Shown: positions 18,795 through 29,152 of the stretch, piece by piece
Layout: each line of letters begins with the position of its first letter
Position numbering within the stretch: position 1 is the stretch's first letter
Origin: Bacteroidota bacterium
Lineage (GTDB): Bacteria > Bacteroidota > Bacteroidia > Chitinophagales > Chitinophagaceae
Assembly: GCA_016712665.1 (NCBI GenBank)
Contig: JADJQP010000006.1
Location: 1-64,000, forward strand
DNA: 64,000 nt
Direction: 5' to 3'
Position numbers and translations under genes: made by a program
The notes under the pieces: generated by a model
What the model was told of the DNA's origin: nothing
Seen by the model: only the letters and a program-made list of their open reading frames with translations
Databases searched by the model: none

Positions 18795-21400
18795 ATGAAG
18801 AATTTTATTGCAGTCATCGCCCTCCTCTTTTCATCTATTTGTTCATTTGCAGGTATTGGAAAAATAGAAGGAAAAATTACGGACGAAGCCAATGTGCCTC
18901 TCATGGGTGCTACTGTAAAAATTGAAGGCACGGCATTGGGTGCTCGTACAGATATTGACGGCAACTACTCTATCAAAAATATTGAACTCGGTAAATACAA
19001 TCTCGAGATAAGCTATGTATCTTTTGAGAAAAAAATCATTACCGATATCCTCATTAAAGATGGCAATATTGTAACCGTTAATGCCACCCTCAATAAAGCC
19101 CCTAGAGGCATTAAGGAAGTAACTGTAAAAGCTACTTTGAAAAAAGAAAACCTATCAAGCCTTTTAGTTCAACAAAAAAATATGGCATCCATATCGGATG
19201 GTATCTCTGCCGAAAGCATTCGAAGAACACCGGACCGAAACACCAGTGACGTTTTGAAAAGAACGACTTTGCAGGGGGCGTCATCGACCTAAATACAAAG
19301 GATATTCCAACTGAAAATTATGTGTCCGTTCAACTAGCAACCGGTATGAATACATTAGGAACTTTTAGCTCCTATCATGACAGCAAAAATGGGAAAAAAG
19401 ACTGGTTAGGTATTGATGATGGGGGAAGAAAATTACCAGCCTCTTTTCCGGTAACCGATTCATTTTTCAGTACCACATTTACCAGACAACAAAAAATAGA
19501 TGCTTCCAAAGAGGTAGAAAATAATTGGGAAATTAAAAAACGAAATAGTATGATGCCCAACAGAAATGTGCAAGCCGTTGGAGGATTTAACCACAAGTTT
19601 AAAAACAATTCTACCTTTGGAGCTATCGGCGCACTCACTTATAATCGCGCACAAAGACTCAACTACATTGAAAGAAATGATTACGAACTCGGCACCACTT
19701 CAGTCTTCACGTTTAACGATACAGTTGCCCGAGATAATATTTTAGCCGGTGCATTGTTGAATTTGGGGTATCGATTAAACTCTAATCACAAAATAACGTT
19801 CCGAAATACGTTTAATATTAACAGTGAAGATGCTACCATTAATAGATTTGGAGACAATAAACTGAATGAGCAATTTGTGAGAGCCACATCTGCTCAATTT
19901 ACCTCAAATACCTTGCTGGTAAATCAATTGAGTGGTGAACACAATATCACTAAACGAAAAATAAAAATTCAATGGGCGGGTGCTTATAATAATATCCAAC
20001 GCAATACCCCCGATTTACGTAAAACCTACTATGTACTCAACTATAATAACCCTGACGATTCCACCTTTTCTGCAAACGTACCAATGGGAAAAGCCTCTCC
20101 AAACTATGCAGGCAAATTTTATTCAACCTTGAATGAAAATATCTACAACGGAAAGGTTGATATTACCCTTCCCTTTAATATCCAAAATGTAGCGCAATCC
20201 GTTAAAGTTGGAGGATTTATGCAAAATAAAAAAAGAGCATTTTCTGCCAGAGCATTGGGTTATGTAATTTCAAACATTTCAAAATTTGACAGCAAATTGT
20301 TAGAACTACCTGAAGATAGAATATTTGCGCCTGAAAATATGAGTGATAGCGGTTTTAGATTGGATGATATAACGCAACCGACTGATAAGTACAACGCCTC
20401 CTCCAATTTAAATGCTGCCTACATAATGTTTGATAATAAATTTTTGAAAAAGGTACGCGCTGTTTGGGGTGTGCGATACGAAGCCGTTAATCAGGAGTTG
20501 AAAACCAAAAGTAATAAAGAAGAAGTATCTGTAAAACATGATTTTAAAAGTATTCTTCCATCTTTAAATCTTACCTACTCTTTAAATAAGAAAACCAACC
20601 TTAGATTATGTGCCTACAAAACACTCTCACGTCCAGAGTTCAGAGAGATGTCACGCTTTTCATTCTACGACTTCAACTCTAATGCAGTGATTCAGGGGTA
20701 TGATTCATTGGTACAAGCCTCCATTCAAAACTATGACCTCCGATATGAAATATACCCGGGTAAAGGTGAATTGCTATCGTTCTCCTTATTCTACAAACGA
20801 TTTGACAAACCCGTAGAGCAAGTATTTATCAGTAAAGGTGCCGGTTCACGTTTGCGTTATTTTCAAAATGCCAAATATGCAAGAGATTTTGGTGCAGAAC
20901 TTGAATTCAGAAAATCACTTTCCTTCATAAGCGACAAAGAAAACTCCATTTGGAGCAATATTGCCTTATTTGGAAACATCGCGGTCATTAAATCTACCGT
21001 AAAACTGGATGGAGTAAGTGCAGAAGCCACTTCGCAAAGGCCCCTACAAGGCCAATCTCCCTATTTGATTAATGTAGGTGCTTCATTTACGCATCCTGAA
21101 TCTGGCATCTCTACTACTTTGCTGTACAACAGAATTGGCAAGCGTTTGTCTGAAGTGGGTAATTACTCCTTTCCGGATATCTACGAAAATGCAAGAGACA
21201 TTATTGATTTCCAAATCGGTAAAAAGTTCTTTAATAACTTGGAAGTTCGCATCAATGTAGCGGATCTTTTACACCAACCATTTATTTTCTATCAAAATAA
21301 CGACAAGGAGAACTTAAACTATACAAGCACCGATAATATTATTCAAAAAACTACTGTTGGTACCTCATTTGGCCTTTCCTTGGCATACAAGTTTAACTAA
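18795..21400 (+). pseudogene. TonB-dependent receptor with plug core deleted
   Basis: Outer-membrane TonB-dependent receptor of the carboxypeptidase-regulatory (CarbopepD_reg-like) type. The first part has a signal peptide, the beta-sandwich domain (GKIEGKITDEANVPLMGATV) and the start of the plug (ISAESIRRTPDRNTSDVLKR). It then runs into a stop at 19290 (ends TLQGASST). In the +1 frame the sequence resumes with DFAGGVIDLNTKDIP, the motif that normally ends the plug, and continues as a complete ~690-residue barrel. In relatives, about 65-70 residues (from VSGASIQ through the RGL/DRYN and PSS motifs) separate these two motifs, so ~200 bp are missing here and the frame is broken. The ligand cannot be inferred. 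Confidence 0.85.
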
Positions 21401-21481
21401 TCGTCTACTGTAAAAAACGTACTCCATTTTCATTAGGTTGCATTCAGTTTTCGTATTTTTGAAAAAATAATTGGATAGAAT

Positions 21482-21919
21482 ATGGACAACCTGATTGATG
21501 CAGTAAAAGATAAATATGCCGAAATTTCTGAAAACATCAGCAGTTTACTCAATACCGATGTGGTGGCAAGCCTCAAAGATTATGGCATTGAAAAAATAAA
21601 CGAAGTTTGGACCCAACTTGAAAACTCCACCGAGGTCTTTGGAAAAACGGGTTATAGCATCACTGCCATAAACATCAATGTGGCAATACCTCCTGTCATT
21701 ACCATAAACCTCGATCAGGTGGAGAACATTTCGGACGAAGTGGAGGAACAATTGCTGAAAGAAAATAAAGATAAAGCCATTTTATATCCCATTTTGGTGG
21801 CACTGTTTAAAGCAAATGCCATACAAAAATCAATCAATTCCGTTCAATACAAATTCTCAGGTATCAGCATTGCAATGGGTATTACCCCAAGTATTGAAAT
21901 GAAATTTAAAAAGATCTAA
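21482..21919 (+). CDS. Hypothetical protein, 145 aa
   Basis: I do not recognise this family. The protein has no signal peptide or membrane helix, so it is probably cytoplasmic. The N-terminal half is helical and acidic (MDNLIDAVKDKYAEISENIS ... KINEVWTQLENSTEVF). The second half alternates beta strands (YSITAININVAIPPVITINL; YKFSGISIAMGITPSIEMKF) around a helical, Glu/Lys-rich middle. A TATTTTTG -7-like promoter box sits 20 nt before the start. Codon usage looks like that of its neighbours. A coding region is likely from length, start context and periodicity; function unknown. Confidence 0.65.
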   Translation: MDNLIDAVKDKYAEISENISSLLNTDVVASLKDYGIEKINEVWTQLENSTEVFGKTGYSITAININVAIPPVITINLDQVENISDEVEEQLLKENKDKAILYPILVALFKANAIQKSINSVQYKFSGISIAMGITPSIEMKFKKI

Positions 21920-21930
21920 TTCCGACTCTA

Positions 21931-22119
21931 TTACAGCAATAGTCCAATCAAAATTGCACTAAACAGCCATTGTATTCGCACTTTCCCATTCACTACATAA
22001 ATAGGAATTGGCGTTTTTATTGATGAAATGGGTTCAAATGAACTGAGGTCATTTTCTTCCGTAACTAGTTGACGGCAAATATTGTATCTACCGGATTCGA
22101 ACACTGATACAGAATTTCT
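21931..22119 (-). pseudogene. Possible 3' remnant of a minus-strand gene
   Basis: On the minus strand an open frame without a start codon encodes about 62 residues (VFESGRYNICRQLVTEENDL ... IPIYVVNGKVRIQWLFSAIL) ending in a hydrophobic tail and TAA. The amino-acid pattern is protein-like, but the frame begins right after a stop and no full gene fits between the neighbours. It could be the tail of a decayed or mis-assembled gene, or chance. No family recognised. Confidence 0.3.
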
Positions 22120-22146
22120 TTACCTTTACCCTTTCAAAACTATTTT

Positions 22147-23975
22147 ATGGCACGAAGAGGTAATAGAGGGCAACATGATGAAGTAGATGAATTGCCAAAA
22201 GTAAAACTCACCTGGGCAAATATCAGGCGATCGCTTCGTTTATTTAGCTATTTGGGAAATCAAAAAATACACTTCTTTTTGGCATGGTTTTTCTGATAGC
22301 CACTGCAGGTGTTGGTCTGCTATTTCCACTGAAAAGCGGTACCATGTTTGGGTATTTTGGTGAAAATAGTAAACCAGCGAGTGAAATGATTGAAGACCTG
22401 TATCGGTTGGGAGGCATTCTTCTGCTCATTTTGTTGATACAGGGATTCTTTTCGTTCGGACGTGTCTATATGTTTACCCAGGTTACCGAAAATTTGCTCA
22501 GTGGACTTCGCAAAGATGCCTTTAGCAAAATCATACAAAAGCCTATGTTGTTTTTTTCAAAGCATCAGGTAGCAGAACTGAGTAGTCGTCTCGCAACAGA
22601 CATCAATGTGATTTCAGAAGCATTTACGCTAAATATTGCCGAACTGATTCGACAAAGTATTGTTGGCATTGGAGGGCTTTGTTTGATGATGTACTACACC
22701 TCATGGGATATTGCCAAATGGTTTTTAATTATCATTCCACCAATCATTATTATTTCACTTCTTTTTGCAAAAAAAATAAGAGGATTTTCAAAAAAATTTC
22801 AAGACAAAATTGCGGAAGCCAATGTCATTGTGGGCGAATCGTTGACAGGTATCAGTAACGTAAAATCATTTACCAATGAACCGTATGAAATGAACCGTTA
22901 CAATCAAAAAGTATTTGAAATCAAACTATTTGGCATTCGGTACGGTATCATTCGGGGTTCCTTTTTCTCCTTTGTAATTACCTGTGTATTTGGATCGGTA
23001 TTTTTTATTCTGTGGAAAATGTTGTTGCTCAAAACCACCGGAAATATTTCGGCGGAGGAATTTGGTCGATTTATGATGTTGGCCTTTTTTGTAGCCGGTT
23101 CCTTAGGTGGTTTGCCCGAACAAATTGCGTCTATACAAAGAGCTCTGGGTGCAACCGACCGGGTTTTCGAACTGATAGATGGTGAAATTGAAAACTTAGA
23201 TGAAGGCAAAGCAGTTACCGAAGAATCTACGTTGAAAGACAGCAGTATCGAATTCAAAGAAGTCTCCTTCAATTACCCAACCAGAGCCGATTTTGATGTT
23301 TTAAAATCTGTTTCCTTTAAGGTGGAAAGTGGCCAAACGGTTGCGCTGGTTGGCTCCAGTGGGTCCGGCAAAACAACCATCGCCTCTCTCATTCTACGAT
23401 TTTATGATATTCAAAAAGGGCAAATTTTAGTTGGGAAAGAGGATGTGCAACAAATCCCCTTAACAGCCTTGCGCGAAAAAATTGCCCTCGTACCTCAAGA
23501 AGTCCTTCTCTTTGCTGGAAGTATCAAGGAAAATATTGCGTATGGCAAACCAACAGCCACAGAAAATGAAATAATAGAAGCGGCCAAAAAGGCCAATGCG
23601 CTAGAATTTATTGAATCATTTCCTGATAAAATGAATACCTTGGTAGGAGAACGGGGCATTCAGCTATCAGGTGGGCAACGTCAGCGAATTGCCATTGCGC
23701 GGGCCGTACTAAAAAATCCGCAAATTCTTCTACTTGATGAGGCAACAAGCAGTCTCGACAGCGAAAGTGAAAAACTGGTGCAAGATGCATTAGATCAATT
23801 GATGATTGGTCGAACCAGTATTGTAATTGCACATCGCTTTGCTACCATAAAAAATGCCGATAAAATCATTGTGTTGCAAAAAGGTGCCATTCAGGAAATT
23901 GGCACCCATCAGGAACTAATGAATATTGAAGATGGCTTTTATCAAAAATTAAGTAAAATGCAATTTGCGCCTTAA
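22147..23975 (+). CDS. MsbA-like ABC exporter (fused permease/ATPase), one frameshift near 22275
   Basis: Homodimeric inner-membrane exporter of lipids or drugs. The ATG at 22147 starts a basic cytoplasmic segment (MARRGNRGQHDEVDELPKVK ...), which breaks at ...HFFLAWFF*. The frame resumes two bases away as MVFLIATAGVGLLFPL, so one small indel in the TTTTTGGCATGG stretch splits helix 1. Six membrane helices are followed by an ABC domain with Walker A (GSSGSGKTT), Q-loop, signature LSGGQRQR, Walker B (ILLLDEATSSLD) and H-loop His (IAHRF). The restored length of ~609 residues fits the family. Substrate undetermined. It is monocistronic, with no adaptor gene nearby. Confidence 0.9.
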
Positions 23976-24123
23976 ATAGCGTAGCAATTCTTGGATGCTT
24001 TTCACAACTTCACTCCCCTCAGCAAACATAACTTTTTAGTAATGTGCGATACAATATAGTAATGCTGCTGTAATATTAGAGTAATATCTGATTCTCATTT
24101 TTGCACTATAAAAAAAATCTAAA

Positions 24124-25581
24124 ATGAGAAAATTACTTCTACTTTTTGTTGCACTAGTTGCAGCCAATTTAACTTCCCATGCAGCAGCACCGGTAAAAAC
24201 CATTACAGGAAACATAACAGGAAATGTGATGTGGAATTATGACACCATCTATTTGCTATCCGGGAAAGTATATTTAATAAATGGTGCTACCCTTACTATC
24301 GCTCCGGGCACCATCATAAAAGGTGATTATAGTGCTGCCGGTTCAGCTTTGATAGTAACACGGGGTGCGAAAATTTACGCGATTGGCGAACCGAGTCGTC
24401 CCATTGTATTTACATCTAGCCAAACTCCTGGCAATAGAGCTACAGGCGATTGGGGCGGTTTGGTTATTGCAGGCAATGCTAAGGTAAACGTTCCGGGTGG
24501 AATTGGTACGTTTGAGGGTGGTAATTTGGCCAATCCCAATGCAGGTGGCGGCGGACCGGCTGATGGCCAATTTGGCGGTTTGAATGATCTTGATAATAGC
24601 GGCGAACTTAAATATGTTCGTATCGAATATGCAGGATATCCATTCGCACCCAACAATGAATTAAATGGCTTAACCATGGGCGGTGTAGGTAGCGGCACCA
24701 AAATTTCCTATGTACAAGTTAGTTATGGCTTCGACGATTCATTTGAATGGTTTGGCGGCACCGTTAGTTGCAATCACTTGATCAGCTACCGTACCAATGA
24801 TGACGATTTTGATTCTGATTTTGGATTTAGAGGAAATATACAATTTGGAGTAGCAATGAGAGACACTGCAGTTGCTGACGCTGTTTCAGGTGCTAATTGC
24901 TTTGAAAGTGACAACGATGCTACCGGTACCAATCTTACACCACTAACCGCACCGGTATATAGCAACATGACCTTAGTTGGTCCTCAATTTACACCAAGCA
25001 CTACCATTAATGCCAACTTTAAAAGAGGCGCACATATTCGTAGAAATTCAAGAGCTAGCATTTTCAATTCGGTATTTATGGGATGGCCTGTAGGGATTAA
25101 AATTGATGGCGATAGCTGTCACCGAAATGCAGATAGTTTATGGTTAGAAGTTCAAAATTCAGTAATTGCAGCTAGTGCATTACCATTAGATTCTACTGCT
25201 GGCGCTTTATGGAATATCACCCCATGGTATACTGCCGGCGGAAATGCCAATACCACTTATGCAGCCAACTCAGATGGTATTGGCCCGATTATTCCTGAAG
25301 GAATTTATGATATCACTAATACTATTCAAATGGTTGATATCTATCCGAATCCGGCACAAAATGTTACCAGCCTAAGCTTTAACTTATCTAATACGAAACA
25401 AGCAACAATCATCCTCTCTGATATCAGCGGAAACATTTTATTCTCCGAAACAAAAGCAACAACCATTGGTAGAAATATTGTTGAATTGAATACCTCAGGT
25501 TTGGCATCTGGGTTATACATTATAAAAATTGTGGCAGGAAATTCATTCCACAGCGCTAAATTGAATGTCATAAAAATGTAA
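24124..25581 (+). CDS. Secreted T9SS protein, beta-helix-like
   Basis: Exported protein of 485 residues of a type frequent in Bacteroidota. A signal peptide (MRKLLLLFVALVAANLTSHA) leads into ladder-like beta strands typical of right-handed helix folds (VYLINGATLTIAPGTIIKGD; ALIVTRGAKIYAIGEPSRPI; GLVIAGNAKV). A Gly-rich loop and an Asp-rich stretch (NDDDFDSDFGFRG) that may bind calcium follow. It ends in a T9SS sorting domain (IYPNPAQNVTSLSF ... LASGLYIIKI). Surface location is expected; ligand or enzymatic role not recognised, and no catalytic motif was seen. It is followed by its own terminator and stands alone transcriptionally. Confidence 0.85.
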   Translation: MRKLLLLFVALVAANLTSHAAAPVKTITGNITGNVMWNYDTIYLLSGKVYLINGATLTIAPGTIIKGDYSAAGSALIVTRGAKIYAIGEPSRPIVFTSSQTPGNRATGDWGGLVIAGNAKVNVPGGIGTFEGGNLANPNAGGGGPADGQFGGLNDLDNSGELKYVRIEYAGYPFAPNNELNGLTMGGVGSGTKISYVQVSYGFDDSFEWFGGTVSCNHLISYRTNDDDFDSDFGFRGNIQFGVAMRDTAVADAVSGANCFESDNDATGTNLTPLTAPVYSNMTLVGPQFTPSTTINANFKRGAHIRRNSRASIFNSVFMGWPVGIKIDGDSCHRNADSLWLEVQNSVIAASALPLDSTAGALWNITPWYTAGGNANTTYAANSDGIGPIIPEGIYDITNTIQMVDIYPNPAQNVTSLSFNLSNTKQATIILSDISGNILFSETKATTIGRNIVELNTSGLASGLYIIKIVAGNSFHSAKLNVIKM

Positions 25582-25615
25582 TTTATTAGTCATCCGTTTT
25601 AATTTTGTAACGAAG

Positions 25616-25637
25616 AGCCTCCTTTTTGGAGGCTTTT
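25616..25637 (+). terminator. Intrinsic terminator
   Basis: AGCCTCC, a TTTTT loop and GGAGGCT followed by T's lie 35 nt after the stop of the beta-helix-like gene. The 7-bp perfect stem with U-tract is a convincing factor-independent terminator. Confidence 0.8.
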
Positions 25638-25718
25638 CCTATTTTTGCGACTAACAAAATGAAATGGTAAGCCGTCTTGAGGGTGAAAACATTTATTATA
25701 CTTAAAAAAAAACAGATT

Positions 25719-28106
25719 ATGTTCAAAAAATTATTTCCCTTTTTGGTGTTGATGCTGGGTTCATTTGTAGCAAAAGCACAATTACCATGTAATGCCGTAC
25801 TCTTTTCGTACACACAGGTGGGCAACAACGTTTCGTTCGTTTCTACCGTTCCGGTTGGATATCAAGTAGTAAGCTACGCCTGGAATTTTGGCGATGGAGG
25901 CACGGCCAATATCGCAAACCCAACCCATACCTACGCAAATGGTGGTTCCTATTGGGTATGTATAACGGTTACAAACTATTATGGAAATAATCAATTGGTT
26001 ACCTGCAATTATTGTGATAGTGTAAATATTGTAGCCAATGCTCCCTGCAATGCCAATTTCACATTTACCACTTCAGGAAATACAGCCACATTTACCAATA
26101 ATGCAACCGGTCCCGGCGTGATTACTAACTATGCGTGGAATTTTGGTGATGGCAATCAATCTAATTTACCCAATCCGGTACATACCTACGCAAACAGCGG
26201 TACCTATAATTGCTGTTTAACGATTTATGGCATAGCAAATGGAATGACCTATACCTGTTCGTGGTGCGATTCGGTAACCGTACCTATCAACAATCAACCA
26301 TGTAGTGCCACCTTCACCTATTCCACAGCAGGAGCATTAGCCACTTTTACCAATATTGCCACAGGACCCGGAGTCATTACCAATTATAATTGGACGTTTG
26401 GCGACGGGGGGACTTCTAATCTACCCAATCCTGTGCATACCTATGCCAACACCGGATCGTACACTGTTTGTCTAACCATTGTAGGAGTTGATAGCGGGGT
26501 GACCTATACTTGCACATGGTGTGATAGTGTTTATGTGCAAATTGTTCCTCCAGCACCTTGCAACGGCGTTTATTATATTGCCACGGTTGTTGGAAACAAT
26601 GCAAGCTTTGCTGCGGTAGTTCCTGTCGGTTATGTCATTAATACTTACTACTGGACCTTTGGGGATGGAGGTAGTTCAAACCTCGCCAATCCAAGCCACA
26701 CTTATGCCAATAACGGTATCTATAATGCATGCATGACCATTTCTGGCACCACTCCTAATAATGGTGTATTTCAATGTACATTTTGTGACAGTATTCCCAT
26801 TGGCAATGTGGTACAACCTTGTAGCGCTACATTTAATTATACTACCTCAGGCGCCACTGCAACTTTTACCAATACCGCAACAGGGCCTGGACCTATCACT
26901 AATTATAGCTGGACATTTGGCGACGGCGGCACCTCTAACTTACCCAATCCGGTACACACCTACGCCAATACCGGATCGTACACCGTATGCTTAACCATAA
27001 CCGGTATGTACAATGGCATGACCTATTCTTGTACTTGGTGCGATAGTTTGTATGTGCAAGTTCCTGGTGGCAATCCGTGCAATGGCGTCTATTTCAATGT
27101 CAGCCAGGTAGGAAACAATGCCAGCTTCTCAGCGGTGGTTCCAGCAGGTTATGTTATTAATAGTTACTTCTGGACATTTGGCGATGGTGGCAATTCAAAC
27201 CTAGCCAACCCATCTCATACCTATGCAAATAGCGGTACATACAATGTTTGTATGACTATTTCAGGAACTGCTCCTAATAATGTATTTTTTCAATGCAATG
27301 TGTGCGATAGTATTACGGTGGGAAACAACAACCAGCCTTGTAGTGCAACCTTCACCTATACTACTTCCGGTGCAACCGCAAGCTTTACCAATACCGCTAC
27401 AGGCCCCGGAGTTATTACTTCATATAACTGGACGTTTGGGGACGGTGGAACATCCAATTTGCCCAATCCGACACATACATACGCAACTACCGGTTGGTAT
27501 CAAGCCTGCTTAACCATCATTGGAATTGACAGCGGTGCTACCTATACTTGTACTTGGTGCGATAGTGTTTATGTAGTGGTACCAGGAGGGAATCCGTGCA
27601 ATGGATTTAGTTTTAATACCACTCAAGCCGGAAACGTAGCAAACTTTACACCGGTGATTCCTGCTGGATTTACAGTAAACGGTTATATGTGGACTTTTGG
27701 TGACGGTGGTAATTCTACCTTGGCCACTCCTACCCATACCTATGCCAATAATGGATGGTATAATGTTTGTTTGTCCATTACAGGTTATGTAAACAATGTT
27801 TTTGAGCAATGCTATATATGCGATAGTATTTATGTTTCTGCCTCAGGCGTGCAAGACTTCAACCAAAGTAATTCCTTCTCTGTATATCCGAATCCAAGTT
27901 CCAATTATATTGAAATTCCATTATTTGATAAAAACCCTGTTGCGCTTAAATTATATGATGTTGCAGGAAAAATTATTAAAGAAATTAATATTTCGAATAG
28001 TGACCAGAAGTATATTATGAATACAGAAAGTTTGTCAAAGGGTATGTATTTTATTCAAATGCTGTCAGACAAAAAGCGATATCATAGCAACTTCATTAAA
28101 CAGTAA
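25719..28106 (+). CDS. Secreted T9SS protein with eight cysteine-patterned PKD repeats
   Basis: The start is the ATG at 25719 (MFKKLFPFLVLMLGSFVAKA, signal peptide). Residues ~23-708 are eight PKD-like units of about 85 residues, each with W(N/T)FGDGG and NPxHTYAN motifs. Each unit also carries four conserved cysteines: one in the opening PC, one in the (V/A)C(L/M)TI strand, and a closing CxxCDS. Units fall into two subtypes, A (GNNASF.AVVPAGYVIN) and B (SATFTYTTSGATATFTN), arranged A-B-B-A-B-A-B-A. A T9SS sorting domain ends the protein (VYPNPSSNYIEI ... LSKGMYFIQML). PKD arrays commonly extend proteins from the surface; disulfide or metal binding by the Cys set is inference. It is followed by a strong terminator. 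Confidence 0.88.
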   Translation: MFKKLFPFLVLMLGSFVAKAQLPCNAVLFSYTQVGNNVSFVSTVPVGYQVVSYAWNFGDGGTANIANPTHTYANGGSYWVCITVTNYYGNNQLVTCNYCDSVNIVANAPCNANFTFTTSGNTATFTNNATGPGVITNYAWNFGDGNQSNLPNPVHTYANSGTYNCCLTIYGIANGMTYTCSWCDSVTVPINNQPCSATFTYSTAGALATFTNIATGPGVITNYNWTFGDGGTSNLPNPVHTYANTGSYTVCLTIVGVDSGVTYTCTWCDSVYVQIVPPAPCNGVYYIATVVGNNASFAAVVPVGYVINTYYWTFGDGGSSNLANPSHTYANNGIYNACMTISGTTPNNGVFQCTFCDSIPIGNVVQPCSATFNYTTSGATATFTNTATGPGPITNYSWTFGDGGTSNLPNPVHTYANTGSYTVCLTITGMYNGMTYSCTWCDSLYVQVPGGNPCNGVYFNVSQVGNNASFSAVVPAGYVINSYFWTFGDGGNSNLANPSHTYANSGTYNVCMTISGTAPNNVFFQCNVCDSITVGNNNQPCSATFTYTTSGATASFTNTATGPGVITSYNWTFGDGGTSNLPNPTHTYATTGWYQACLTIIGIDSGATYTCTWCDSVYVVVPGGNPCNGFSFNTTQAGNVANFTPVIPAGFTVNGYMWTFGDGGNSTLATPTHTYANNGWYNVCLSITGYVNNVFEQCYICDSIYVSASGVQDFNQSNSFSVYPNPSSNYIEIPLFDKNPVALKLYDVAGKIIKEINISNSDQKYIMNTESLSKGMYFIQMLSDKKRYHSNFIKQ

Positions 28107-28134
28107 GCACTTGATTTTTTTGATTTGATTCTAT

Positions 28135-28167
28135 AAAAAAACTGTTGTCATAAGGCAACAGTTTTTT
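28135..28167. terminator. Bidirectional intrinsic terminator
   Basis: A perfect palindrome AAAAAACTGTTG ... CAACAGTTTTTT with an 8-nt loop lies between the convergent PKD-protein and fdhD genes. A-run and T-run on either side let it work on both strands. Confidence 0.85.
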
Positions 28168-28971
28168 TTATTCAACATTTTCAAAATGAGTATAGACTGT
28201 ACAGCGATCGCGGCGACAAAAAGCAAGTAGACTAATGCCTGTTTTTTGGCAATACTCAATAGCCATAGAAGAAGGTGCTGAAACGGCAGCCAGAAAGGGA
28301 ATTTTGGCCCGAAAACATTTGCTTACAATTTCATAAGAAAGTCTGCCACTCACTAAAAGGCATTCTGCCAAATGCAATTTGTTTTCAAGTAATAAACTTC
28401 CAATTACTTTATCCACTGCATTATGCCGTCCAATATCTTCCTTAATAGAAAGCAAGATACCTTCCGTGGTAAAGGCAGCAGAAGCATGTGAGCCGCCCGA
28501 ACTATTAAAGGTTTCTTGATGAGTCGACATCTGATCAAACATAGCTGCAATGTGTGCCATCTTTAATTTTCGCGTCGGTTGTATGGCATCCCCCTCCAAA
28601 GCAAGCTCCATTTCACTTTTACCACACATACCACAACTACTAACCGAAATCAGGTTACGTTTGGTATCAATACCGCTTTGTAGCGCATCAAGTGGTATTT
28701 GTACATCCATTTTTGTAATAAAGCCCTTGTCATTTATTTCATCAACGGTAAATACCGGATTCACTTGAGAATGGATATATACATTTTCACTCAACAAAAT
28801 TCCCCTTACCAAGGCATCTTCATCGCCCGGAGTGCGCATCGTCATCGTATATGGTGCCCCATTAATGCTAATATTCAATATTTCTTCAACGGTTAGTGCA
28901 TCTTGAACGGCTTCTGTATTGCCATGAATAAACTTCTTACCTTCAAAAAATATTGTTGATTTCACATTCAT
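28168..28971 (-). CDS. fdhD: FdhD, formate dehydrogenase sulfurtransferase
   Basis: FdhD transfers sulfur from a cysteine desulfurase to the molybdenum cofactor so that formate dehydrogenase becomes active. The full-length sequence (267 aa) shows the family's key features: sulfur-relay CxxC in SCGMCGK, GGSHASA, EDIGRHNAVDK, SGRLSYEIVSK and APSSMAIEYCQ. It is cytoplasmic with no signal peptide. No formate dehydrogenase subunit or Moco gene lies in the window, so its client enzyme must be elsewhere. The one-carbon gene fhs is two genes away, suggesting but not proving a link to formate metabolism. Confidence 0.95.
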   Translation of the reverse strand: MNVKSTIFFEGKKFIHGNTEAVQDALTVEEILNISINGAPYTMTMRTPGDEDALVRGILLSENVYIHSQVNPVFTVDEINDKGFITKMDVQIPLDALQSGIDTKRNLISVSSCGMCGKSEMELALEGDAIQPTRKLKMAHIAAMFDQMSTHQETFNSSGGSHASAAFTTEGILLSIKEDIGRHNAVDKVIGSLLLENKLHLAECLLVSGRLSYEIVSKCFRAKIPFLAAVSAPSSMAIEYCQKTGISLLAFCRRDRCTVYTHFENVE

Positions 28972-29152
28972 TATTTGTAATTCAAAGATACACTTTCAAA
29001 AACAAATGATACAAGGTGGGTTCAAAAATAGAATGGATGGTAAACCCGGCTTTTATACATTTCACCAAGCATCTCAGGAACATGATTTATATCAACAATT
29101 TCAAATGGTGCCGAGTTGTAACTTTGTGTGTTTCAAAATAGCAACAAATCGT

